Origin: Orobanche coerulescens
Taxonomy: Eukaryota; Streptophyta; Magnoliopsida; Lamiales; Orobanchaceae
DNA: 64,000 nt
Direction of reading: 5' to 3'
Assembly: GCA_033398695.1 (NCBI GenBank)
Contig: CM065812.1
Span: 139,382,858-139,446,857, forward strand
Under the pieces are notes generated by a model. That model saw only the letters and a program-made list of their open reading frames with translations. It was not told where the DNA came from and did no database searches. The translations under genes and the position numbers were made by a program. Each line of letters starts with the position of its first letter. The stretch's first letter is position 1. Positions 54,830 through 64,000 of the stretch are shown here, piece after piece.

Positions 54830-55386
54830 TTATTTAAAGTATTGCATTTATCTTTTAGTTATTGTTGCATATTCTCTAATTAGTGTTGCATATTCTCAAA
54901 TTAGTGTTGCATATAACAATTATATTACTGTTGGATATAAGAATAGTGTTGCATTATGTCTAGTAGGACCCACTGTTGACGTGGATGAAGTGGGACTCAC
55001 TGCTGACGTGGCAAAAGGGTTCACTGCTGACGTGGCAAAAGGACCCATCACTGACATGGATGAAGTGGGACCCACTGTTGACGTGGCCGAAGGACCCACT
55101 GCTGATGTGTCATTAGTTTGGGCCCCATTTTTCTAAACTGTATTATCCTCTAAGCCAATATTATTTTCTGTTGCATATATTTTATTTTGTGTTACTATGT
55201 ACATAATGCAATACTTTTCCTCTGTTGCATTAGAAAGGAAGAGTGTTGGATTAGAGGTCAAATGCCACGCGATCAGATGCAACACCCACAAAGTGTTGGA
55301 TATATCAATTTCTGGCCTAAGGCAACAAAAAATGGGGCATAATGCAACAATAGGAAGCGATGCATATGAACACTTATGGCGTAGTG
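54830..55386. repeat. CACTA right subterminal region
   Basis: Many GTTGCAT and GTGTTGGAT motifs in both orientations, plus a tandem block at about 54965-55115 with GGACCCACTGYTGACGTGG repeated about every 30 bp (5 copies). Such repeats bind the transposase in CACTA elements. The left end (17550-17760) has the same GTGTTGCA motif. Ends with the terminal inverted repeat ...GGCGTAGTG. Confidence 0.8.
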
Positions 55387-55389
55387 TAA

Positions 55390-56238
55390 GAATCAATAAC
55401 AAACGAGATTACCAACGATATGGTGAACTCCAACGAGATCAATAAGAATCAATAACGAACGAGAATACCAACGATATGGTAAACTCCAACAAGATCAATA
55501 AAGAACCACATGGCCAGATATACGAGAGAATAAAATCATCAACCTCATACAAATTTACATATATGGGATCTCAAAGACAAACCCGACTATCGAACATATC
55601 CGACCATACATGGACTATGAACGACCAATCAATACGACTCAAGATGGACGTCACGATACGCCCGATCCAGAAATGTGTCTGTGCACAAGCCAACCACGGG
55701 TATTGATCAAATACAGATCTGGTCTCGTGTGCACGGTTCAATATGAGGTCGAAACCAACACATGCTACACGTGCCCGCCCTGAAAATCCTACACAAGACT
55801 GATCATAACGTATCTGACTCCAGATATACCACGATACAACATGACAACAAAACTCGAAGAAACGCATATCCAACAAGGGTCAGAAGACTTTCCAAGTGAG
55901 TAACGATAACACGATCATGAAAGACCGACACGACCACAATGTCGTATTTCCGTCAGACAACAGTTCACAGCATGCTCAACAATAAATATAATATTATCAC
56001 ATAAACTCCCAAGGCCGTAGCCAAGGGTCACGGAAGCATCTACACAGGAATACTCTGGATATTATCATAAAATATATCAACACTGATGCACACCCATCAC
56101 ATGAAGCATCAATACACACATATACAACAATGAAACAAGAAAATTATCATAATTTAGGAATACTAGATTACCTCAAAGCCAGAGACACTAATCTTTCCAC
56201 GAACAACACCCCTGAATGAATTTACAGTTATACGAATG
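55390..56238 (-). mobile_element. Gypsy-B 5' LTR, segment 3 of 3, truncated
   Basis: Resumes the 56-bp array exactly where the CACTA element split it, then follows LTR1 (8120-9100) to CAGTTATACGAAT at 56238. The last 2 kb of the LTR (LTR1 9101-11179, including the palindrome array) are missing, so this LTR was deleted or broken. Confidence 0.8.
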
Positions 56239-56420
56239 CTCGGATTCTCATTGTGACATTTTAACGAACACCTTCAAGGCGTCGATAAGATACTCAATAA
56301 AACGACAAATCTGTGGCAATCCAACCGAGGAATAACAAGGAATTTGATATAATATAGCTTAACAATCATCAATACATCACTATTCTGAGTTAAAATGGAT
56401 TAAACGGACAAATCGAAAAT
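56239..56420. other. Unassigned 182-bp segment between two broken LTRs
   Basis: Matches neither Gypsy-B LTR1 after 9101 nor the Gypsy-C LTR before 62015 that I can see. AT-rich, no gene. Could be filler DNA from double-strand break repair or a scrap of another repeat. Confidence 0.5.
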
Positions 56421-57672
56421 CTCCGGGATCCGTCCTTGCTAGCACGGGTCGGGCGTGACCGTAGGGTTATCCAATCGGGTATGTCTTGCAGGGACTCCAA
56501 GGTTCATGGCTTGCTAGCCCGATGCCGGGATAACTTGTGGGATTATCCAATCCGGGTATGTCTTGCGGGTACTCCGAGGTTCATAGCTTGTTAGTGCGAT
56601 GCCGGGATAACTTATGGTTGTGGTTTGTTTGTGTGATGTACGTGTCATGGGTTGTCCAATCGAGTATGTCTCGTGGTGGCTCCGAGGTTCGTAGCCTTCT
56701 AGAGCGATGCCGGGATAACTATGAACGTATGTATGGTTATGGTTATGTGACTGTCGGCACGATGACATATGAATTGGTATGGTTCCCATTGGGTTATTCA
56801 CTCGGGTATGTTCTGCGGGAGCATCTGAGGTTCGTGGCTTGTTAGCACGGGATGCAAATAATCCTTGGGAATATGTTGTTATGGATGATTGGGTCGTGGA
56901 CCCCGTGTTTTGTGATCGAAATGGTATGATTGGGTCGTGGACCCCGTATTTTGTTATCGGATTGTATTTTGGAAAAATGATCTTTGGGCCGTGTCCCTAA
57001 ATATTTTCGAAAGTCTTGAGAATTCTTAAATCCCAAATGTTTTCAAAACTCACGAGATCATAAATGTTTTCTCAAATTCTATATCGAACTACAGTTTCCA
57101 TTTTTCATTATTTTGGACGGTTTTATTCAAGTGAATTATCTCGGAAAGTCTGTGGTTATTTATGTCTGGGTGATTATTCCCGATTTTATGTTCCTGGAGT
57201 ATGATATGTATGGCTTGTCTTTGTATTTATACTTGCACTAGTAAAACAGTGGAGTTTTGCTAACCCCCAGGTATTCGGGGAGTGGATGTCTGTATTGCGT
57301 CCAGGTACATACATGTTGTTGGGGAGCGAACCACAGGATCGATATGAAGGATGATGGAAGACGACGATACTAATCACATGAAGACCAGTCGTTGAGTATT
57401 TTGGTAGAGTTTTGTCGGTTCTCTCCATCGTGTTATTCTCCCGTTTATGGGAATGTTGATGTATTCTAACCCCTGCGTGGGTATGAGTTGTGAAAAAGAG
57501 TTATGTATGTTTGATGCGTATGTCGTGGTAAAAGACCAAATCGGTCTAGTGTTTCGTTATTAGCCATGTTGGCATGTATTGGTATGTTGTGTTTTCTGTA
57601 TTTAGCCTGGTAGATCCTCACGGAGAGGGTCTGCGGCGCTGTAATATTCCCGTGTGGTTTGGGAGTGTTACA
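56421..57672 (+). mobile_element. Gypsy-C 5' LTR, right half only
   Basis: Matches 62013-63271 of the intact LTR, starting at CCGGGATCCRTCCTTGCTAG and ending GGGAGTGTTACA. About 1.4 kb of the LTR, including the palindrome array and TATA box, is missing, so the element has lost its promoter. Contains four diverged units of a 70-110-bp repeat (TCCAATCSGGTATGTCT ... GATGCCGGGATAACT). Confidence 0.82.
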
Positions 57673-57677
57673 GAATA

Positions 57678-57690
57678 TGGTATCAGAGTT
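57678..57690 (+). other. Primer-binding site of Gypsy-C (tRNA-iMet)
   Basis: TGGTATCAGAGTT five bases after the LTR end; the best match to the standard site in this window. Confidence 0.8.
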
Positions 57691-58799
57691 TAGGTTGCGG
57701 AAACCTAGGCTGTCGAGTCGAGTTGTGTGTATTCGTGTCTTGTCTTATCATATTTTGTCTGACTAAGTCGTGTCGCGACGCGTCGTCTGGGTTGTCGGTC
57801 GTTATTAGTATCAAGGTGCATCCATCATCTTCGTGCGATATATGGATGTAAGTCTCCCTACTATGTTGTGTCTCGTATTATGCGAGCTTGTGTGATTTTG
57901 TGTTATGATGTGGAGTTTAAATGTGAATTGTGAATACGTAATCCATACTTGTTGATTTTCGTAATGTGCTGGAATGGATAGTAATGCCTGTGTGTGTGTA
58001 TATATATATATATATATTTGTATATAGGAGTAATGTTGTGGTGTGGTTACACCGAGAAAGTTTATCAACGTGATACTTTAAAGCTTTAGTTGTTTTGGGA
58101 AGTCACACAAATTTTATTTTAAAACATCCTTCAAAATAGGAAAAAGTTTGATTTTCGTATGATGACCTCGAGACCGAAAATTTTTGAGAACTCAAACTAC
58201 TTATATTTTATTTTCATCTTGCATTGCAAATTTTCGTAATTTGATTTTAAAAATTTTAATGAGGTCTATCAAAAATTTACTTGAGACGTGACTTTCGCTT
58301 TCAACTTTTTGATTTTATTAATTCCAGTTAAGAGGTATGTGGTAATGATGTTGTTGTCATTTTGGCTATAATGCCCCGAGTTATGATTAAAGCGGTGGTG
58401 TGAACGCGAAGTCATTCGATATGCACTCGTCGAGATAGTTCTCTTGACCGAGAGGTGGGAATTGGGTTCGGAATGTTAATTAACTTCTAATGGTTATTGG
58501 TGTAATGTTATAATTATGTAAACTGTGGGCATTTGGATTATACGCTGTTGTTTATTTATAACCTCCGGTCTAGTACTGCTGGAGAGTGATTATGAATGTG
58601 TTGCCAAACTTGCACAGTTAGCGCACGTCATTTCCTGTTGTGGAGAGCGCTTTCTAGCTGGGCAAAAGTTTTGGACTGCATTTTAGCCGTCAGGCCTAAC
58701 TTTTGCAGTCGATCATCTGTGAGTGGATTCTATGTGTGCTGTAATAGTTGTTGTGTGTGACTATGTTATTTTCGTTGCGTTAGGTTGTTGCTTAATAGT
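57691..58799 (+). other. Gypsy-C leader between PBS and gag
   Basis: Non-coding; TA/TG microsatellite at about 57990-58020. No gene seen. Confidence 0.6.
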
Positions 58800-59808
58800 A
58801 TGCCGAGGGACAGAGGTCGTGGTCGTAACCGTGGTACAGATGGCCATGGGGATCAGATGCGGAGTCGAGAGAATATTACCGGGAATGATATTGGTATTGG
58901 TGTTGCTACTATACTGCAACAAGTAGCAGCACAAATGACTGAGTTGACCCAGGAGGTTCAATGCAACACTGACGCGACTCAGAAAGTCGGTGTAAATCAA
59001 TGGCTTCGAGAGGTAGTTTGTATGAATCCCCCTCGATTCGCCGGTGCTGCGAATGCGTTGGGTTGGGATGGTTGGATTTTCTAATTGGGAAAGATATTCG
59101 AGGGCATCGATTGTCCCGAAGAGCGGAAGGTACCTATCGCTCAGTACCTTCTTGACAAAGATGCCGCTAATTGGTGGGAAGCTGTTAAACCTCGTGATCA
59201 TGATGTCATGTGGGCGGAGTTCCAGGCATTTATGGAAGATGAGTTCTGTCCGAAACCGATTAGAGAACAGAGGATTCGTGAATTTTATTTGGCAGAACCA
59301 CACGATATATCGGTGTCGCAAGCTATCATCGATTATAGCAAACAACTCAGTTATGTGCGAGATCAGGTGAGGACCGAAGAAGAGAAGGTCCTCCGAAGAA
59401 GAGAAGGTCCTCCAGTATATGGCGGGATTCACTTGCACTTCGTTGAGAGATTATCAGGATTGAGCCTTAGCTTACGAACTAGCTTTGTTTATCATCGGAA
59501 CGTGTGCCCGAGTTGAAGAAACAGAGGAAGTTTGATGACCTTATGGGCAGTACGCGAGTTGGTGTTTCTAGATTTCAATGTCATAGTCTTTCTGCTGTGA
59601 AGCTCCATTGCTAGATGCGTGGGATTGAGAGTTCCAAGTCGTCAGCTTTGACTCCTGGTAAAGCTAGGAGGTGTTTTAACTGCGATGTGTCGGGGCATAT
59701 TCGTGCACATTGTCATTCTCCGCCAGTAACGTGTTACAAGTGCGGACTCGAGGGACACCGGGTTCAGTTTTGCGAGTTGGTCACCGATATTTCCGAGGCA
59801 CGGACTTG
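58800..59808 (+). pseudogene. Gypsy-C gag (broken)
   Basis: Starts MPRDRGRGRNRGTDGHGDQM. Capsid region: CMNPPRFAGAANALGWDGW, then after a frameshift near 59083 KIFEGIDCPEERKVPIAQYL, DAANWWEAVKPRDHDVMWAE and FCPKPIREQRIREFYLAEPH. Further frame breaks near 59400-59600. Two CCHC knuckles at 59660-59770 (CFNCDVSGHIRAHC, CYKCGLEGHRVQFC) show it is chromovirus Gag. No protease follows. Confidence 0.8.
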
Positions 59809-60629
59809 AGCACTGATATCAGGATCGACTCAGAGAAGTCCTTGAGAGGTGTAGTCTACCAGTTGTATGTTATGTTATTTCCTTGCTCTGTCGTTTCGAA
59901 TTCCGAGGATAAACTTCTTTTGTTAGAAGTGGACCAGATGGTTGAACACCTCTATTTTCAACTCTGTCAGCTCGTTTGTGTTTGTTGACATTTTCTTAAC
60001 TTGTCTTCTCTTGTGCTTTTTGTTGATCGAATGAGTTGTGATATTGTTTCGGATTAATCCGTTTGTCGTTGTCACTTTTTCTGTATTCGGTTCCATTCCC
60101 GTAAATCTTATGTAAATGCATATCTTGTCATTTTCACCAGATCATATAATGTCTTGAGTCGAGCTGTGAACTTCGGAGATGCTATTATATTCTTGTTATT
60201 CGTTGTGATTCGGATGTGGTGGTTCAACCGTTGTTGTCTCGATCGTTGTTGTTCGATCGTTTGTTGTCTGATATTTGTTGATCACGTATCATGATTTTTG
60301 AGCGTTCAGATCACTTCGTAATTTCTATAAGTTCAGGAAATTAGCTTCATATTCGATCTTCCAAACCTTGGATTGTGGAAATTCATATTTGTTCATCGAT
60401 TAGTTCGTGCTTTGATTGCCGTGTTGTCTGGGTTGGTCAACGATATTGATTTTTTTCATTGCGTTTTGTTATCATTCTGGCGTAGTGATATGGATAGTAC
60501 CAGCCACGTGCTGCATGTGATTCATTGCAGGTCGTTGGCAACGGATAGCGTGTGTTATCTGAGATTGTTCTGCATTGATCATTTTATGTTTTAAGTTTCG
60601 GGGACGAAACTTCTTTTAAGGGGGTAGAA
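59809..60629 (+). other. Gypsy-C 3' internal region, pol absent
   Basis: About 820 bp with no PR, RT, RNase H or integrase in any frame. T-rich. Ends with the GGGGACGAAACT box and polypurine tract (60598-60629). The whole of pol is missing, so the element is a gag-only derivative. Confidence 0.7.
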
Positions 60630-60864
60630 TGTAATACCCAAGATTTTTCATTTTTGGTCACCTCGAATTAATTGTCGTTTGGTGCCGGTTGTTTGCTTCA
60701 TGTAATCTTTTGGATTTCATGTTTGGTAATGTGCCCGTTATTGTTTTGAATTATAGCTAGTGTAATGGTGAAACCGAGATGTCGAACGTCTAAACCGAGC
60801 TGTTGGAGTTGGCCACAGCTGAGGCACAACCACACATTTTGGGGCAGAGACCCATCTGGCCGAG

Positions 60865-61045
60865 TTACGGCCGTAAGGGACCGCCGATTACGGCCGTAAG
60901 GTGCCTGCCGGTTACGGCCGCAATGAGGTGGTCGGTTACGGCCGCAATGGGTTGGCCAGAACGGCCGTAATGATGCAGCACAAATTAGGCAGAAGGGTCG
61001 GGAAAGACGATTACGGCCATAATACACTACTGGTTACAGCCGTAA
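60865..61045 (+). promoter_or_regulatory. TTACGGCCGTAA palindrome array, Gypsy-C LTR
   Basis: Seven units starting at 60865, 60888, 60912, 60936, 60959, 61011 and 61034 (intervals 23, 24, 24, 23, 52, 23). Two units end in CGCAA instead of CGTAA. The array ends 28 bp before the TATA box. Same palindrome as Gypsy-A although the surrounding LTR is otherwise quite different. Confidence 0.82.
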
Positions 61046-61072
61046 TCGCTCGGTAGATTGATTATATAAGGC

Positions 61073-61081
61073 CTGGGCACG
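61073..61081 (+). promoter_or_regulatory. TATA box, Gypsy-C 3' LTR
   Basis: TATATAAGG followed by CCTGGGC, as in Gypsy-A (TATATAAGGACCCGG). Confidence 0.7.
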
Positions 61082-63271
61082 AGTGTGGTTGACATTTTTC
61101 CTCCTTTCTTCGTTTCTATCGTGATCCTTCGACAAAATTTGAGGGTTTTGTCTGACACATCTTTGAGGATCATTTGGGAAGGTTGCTTGGTGTCTATTAT
61201 CATCATCTTCCAATTTCTTGTCGTCCGGATCGAAGGTATTCCCTTGTAATTTCCTAGAACTGATTTTTCGGAAGTTCATTCTAGATTTCGTTGTTTCATC
61301 CAATTCTGATGGAAAGGATGATGTTGTTGGGCATCGTGGATCATGATTTACGGATTGTATATCCATATATTGAATTCGTTTGAGCCCAACCTTGATTTTC
61401 ATGTTCGTAGGGAGCCTTGAGCGTTTAATGTCCGATTAAATGCCTCTAACGGTTTTTCCTTAGTTCTTGGGTGGGTTTCTCGTCGTTGTTAACCGTTATA
61501 CTTGTAGTGATCATGTTTTCATTTGTTTTGCCAGAGGATTTTAGGTGTTCGAGGTTCCCGGTGGAGCCGTGTTCATCGGAGGTTTCAGTATCGATTATTG
61601 AGGCAAGTATCTTGCCCATACGCTTCGTATTTTGTAGACGTGATAGTTGGTAATTGATTATATGTGGAATTTTAATGTTTTAATGAACTTTCAAAAAGGA
61701 TCAGTATATTTTCGATAAAAGGTTTTCCCTCAAGGATAACTCGTATACTTCGTGAATAAATGTGTTTCGGAATATGTGTGTCAGTGTCGTATGTTGGAAG
61801 ATGTTATAATCATACTTCGTGAATATAGTAAATCGTAATCACTTGCCGAGGATTGTGTATTGATACGTGTACTTGTTCGATGAATATGTGACGTGTTGTG
61901 ATATTAGTTGTTACTCCTTTGTAAGGAGGTTGTGGCACTTAGCGTTGTTTGGTATTGGTATTTGCTTATTGTTGCGTGATTATTGTAAGTGATGTGCCAC
62001 CAGGTAATATTGTCAAATCTTCGGGATCCATCCTTGCTAGCACGGGTCGGGCGTGACTGTAGGGTTATCCAATCGGGTATGTCTTACTGGGACTCTGAGG
62101 TTCGTGGCTTGCTAGCCGATGCCGGGATAACTTGTGGGGTTATCCAATCCGGGTATGTCTTGTGGGGACTCCGAGGTTCATAGCTTGTTAGTGCGATGCC
62201 GGGATAACTTATGGTTGTGGTTTGGTTGTGTGATGTACGTACATGGGTTGTCCAATCGGGTATGTCTCGTGGAGGCTCCAAGGTTCGTAGCTTGCTAGTG
62301 CAATGCCGGGATAACTATGAACGTATGTATGGTTATGGTTATGTGACTATCGTCACGGTGATATGTGAATTGGTATGGTTCCCATTGGGTTATTCACTCG
62401 TGTATGTTATGTGGGAGCATCTGAGGTTCGTGGCTTGTTAGCACGAGACGCGAATAATCCTTGGGAATATGATGTTACGGATGATTAGGTCGTGGACACC
62501 GTGTTTTTTGATCGGAATGGTATGATTGGGTCGTGGACCCCGTGTTTTGTTATCGGGATTGTATTTTGGAAAATGTTCTTTGGGCCGTGTCCCTAAATAT
62601 TTTCGAAAGTCTTGAGAATTCTTAAATCCCAAATATTTTCAAAACTCCCGAGATCGTAAATGTTATCTCAAATTGTATATCGAACTACAATTTCCATTTT
62701 TCATTGTTTTGAACGGTTTTATTGAAGTGAATTATCTCGGGAAGTCTGTGGTTATTTATGTCTGGGTGACTATTCCTGATTTTATGTTCTTGGAGTATAA
62801 TATGTATGGCTTGTCTTTGTATTTATACTTGTACTAGCAAAACAGTGGAGTTTTGCTAACCACCGAATATTCGGGGTGTGGATGTCTGTATTGCGTCCAG
62901 GTACTTGCAGGTTGTTGGGGAGCGAACCACAGGATCAATACGAAGGATGATGGAAGACGACGATGCTAATCACATGAAGACCAGTCGTTGAGTATTTTGG
63001 TAGAGTTTTGTTGGTTGTCTCTCCTTCGTGTTATTCTCCCATTTTATGGGAATGTTGATGTATTCTAACCCCTGCGTAGGTATGAGTTGTGAAAAAGAGT
63101 TATGTATGTTTGGTGTGTATGTCGTGGTAAAAGACCAAATCGGTCTAGTGGTTCGTTATTAGCCATGTTGGCATGTATTGGTATGTTGTGTTTTCTGTCT
63201 TTAGCCCGGTAGATCCGCACGGAGATGGTCTGCGGCGCTGTAATATTCCCGAGTGGTTTGGGAGTGTTACA

Positions 63272-64000
63272 CGATGGCGGATGGTTTTGGATTTCAGGTA
63301 AGTTCGATTCTATTGTTGTTTCACCGGGCTCGATGAATTTGGAAGGGGCTGAAGGGTTCAGGCTCGATTGTAGTAGGCTCGCGCCAATGGGTGAACTATG
63401 TTTCGATTCGGGTTTGGGGAAATGTTTTGGTTGGGTTCTTAAGTTCAATCTTAGACTGGAAAAAAATAGTCTTAATGTAGTTGAATTCAAATCGGGTTTA
63501 TGCTTGAATTGAAGTTCTTCTGAGAATTAAGGTGATTGGTTTGATGTACTAGGTTTAGGTTTGGGTTGAAGGGTGGCTGGAAGTGGGTTCTGGGTTCTGA
63601 TTTATTTTTCTGAGATGGGGTTGTGAAACTGGTTCGGTGTTTATGATTCCCGTTTTTGTGATTTTTGTTGGTTTGGTTTCTGGGTTGAGGGCTAATTTTG
63701 GTTGATGATTTCAGGCAGGTTACGGTCGGAGTTCAGGATTCTATTGTGGTCACCCGACTAGGAAAAGAAAGAGTTCTTAATTGTGGTTAGTTTAGTTTAA
63801 TCGTAGTTGGTTAATTCATAACACATGATTAAATATAAACGATAGAATAATAATAGTAATGTAAAAATAATAATTTGGTAATGTTGATAATAATATTCAA
63901 AAATGATAATGATAACAATAATAATATTAGTACGAATAAAATAGTAGTAATAATATTATTAATAATAAAAATGATAATATTAATAATAATAGATGTAAAA
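63272..64000. other. Unassigned sequence right of Gypsy-C
   Basis: Starts CGATGGCGGATGGTTTTGG directly after the LTR, then G/T-rich sequence; from about 63830 it is a low-complexity AAT/AATA run. No coding region I can support: open frames on both strands at 63065-63512 have no recognisable domain. Probably more repeat or intergenic DNA. Confidence 0.5.

Larger units (their letters stand above)
17550..55386. mobile_element. CACTA (En/Spm-type) DNA transposon with captured gene, split by Gypsy-A
   Basis: The terminal inverted repeats are CACTATGCCATAAGTGCTCA at 17550 and the complement of the sequence ending ...TTATGGCGTAGTG at 55386, matching over about 26 bp with few differences. A 3-bp target duplication TAA flanks it (17547-17549 and 55387-55389), and joining the flanks restores the Gypsy-B 56-bp repeat. 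Both ends have many subterminal GTGTTGCA/GTTGCAT motifs (17590-17760 and 54830-55350), as in CACTA elements. Without Gypsy-A it is about 4.2 kb. I found no TNPA- or TNPD-like transposase, so it is probably non-autonomous. Confidence 0.85.
60630..63271 (+). mobile_element. Gypsy-C 3' LTR (intact)
   Basis: 2,642 bp: TGTAATACCCAAGATTT... to ...GTTTGGGAGTGTTACA. Palindrome array (60865-61045), TATATAAGG (61073-61081), four units of the 70-110-bp repeat (about 62060-62450), and the 3' end CTGTAATATTCCCGAG shared in form with Gypsy-A and -B. Confidence 0.88.

Noticed and set aside
58761..59438. 225-aa - strand frame opposite Gypsy-C gag
   Set aside because: It is the shadow of gag on the other strand; Gag motifs and zinc knuckles are clearly on the + strand.
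63065..63512. Overlapping frames on both strands at the end of the Gypsy-C LTR
   Set aside because: They cross the LTR end at 63271 and contain no recognisable domain.

Overview
The window is plant nuclear DNA made almost entirely of nested LTR retrotransposons plus one CACTA DNA transposon. A eudicot is likely, because the LTR, PBS and PPT styles and the intron-bearing gene fragments are plant-like, but I cannot name a species. I see no intact host gene, no tRNA or rRNA gene and no bacterial feature. The only host-derived coding sequence I recognise is a broken, intron-containing fragment of a SET-domain methyltransferase gene (SDG40-like) carried by the CACTA element.

Layout. 1-860: start of the 3' LTR of a Ty3/gypsy element whose body lies upstream of the window. 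About 1060-5755: a decayed Ty1/copia element, + strand. 5756-6797: a SIRE-like LTR remnant. 6803-56238: Gypsy-B, - strand, with LTRs of about 4.4 kb and only 382 bp between them. Its second LTR has been split twice: by a gag-only LTR element (11760-16374, perfect 5-bp target duplication GCGAA) and by a CACTA transposon (17550-55386, 3-bp target duplication TAA). The CACTA element is itself split by Gypsy-A (18205-51826), a Tekay/Del-type chromovirus with 2.8-kb LTRs and a C-terminal chromodomain. Gypsy-A is split twice more: in gag by a Tat-lineage gypsy (22265-32906, - strand, with an antisense gene), and in integrase by a Sirevirus-type copia (36100-48104, - strand, with two extra ORFs). 56239-56420 is unassigned filler. 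56421-63271 is Gypsy-C, a gag-only chromovirus derivative with a truncated 5' LTR. 63272-64000 is unassigned and AT-rich.

Insertions go four levels deep: Gypsy-B, then CACTA, then Gypsy-A, then Tat and Sirevirus. LTR divergence judged by eye fits this order: about 5% for Gypsy-B, about 1-2% for Gypsy-A and about 2% for the Sirevirus.

The most unusual signal is regulatory. The LTRs of Gypsy-A, -B and -C each carry, directly upstream of the TATA box, an array of a 12-bp perfect palindrome repeated about every 21-24 bp. The half-site TTACG/CGTAA is the same in all three. The central dinucleotide is GC in A and C (TTACGGCCGTAA) and TA in B (TTACGTACGTAA). Other points of interest are a 167-bp duplication flanking the Tat element, a Sirevirus second ORF that appears to have its own promoter and telo-box, and the CACTA-captured SET-gene exons.
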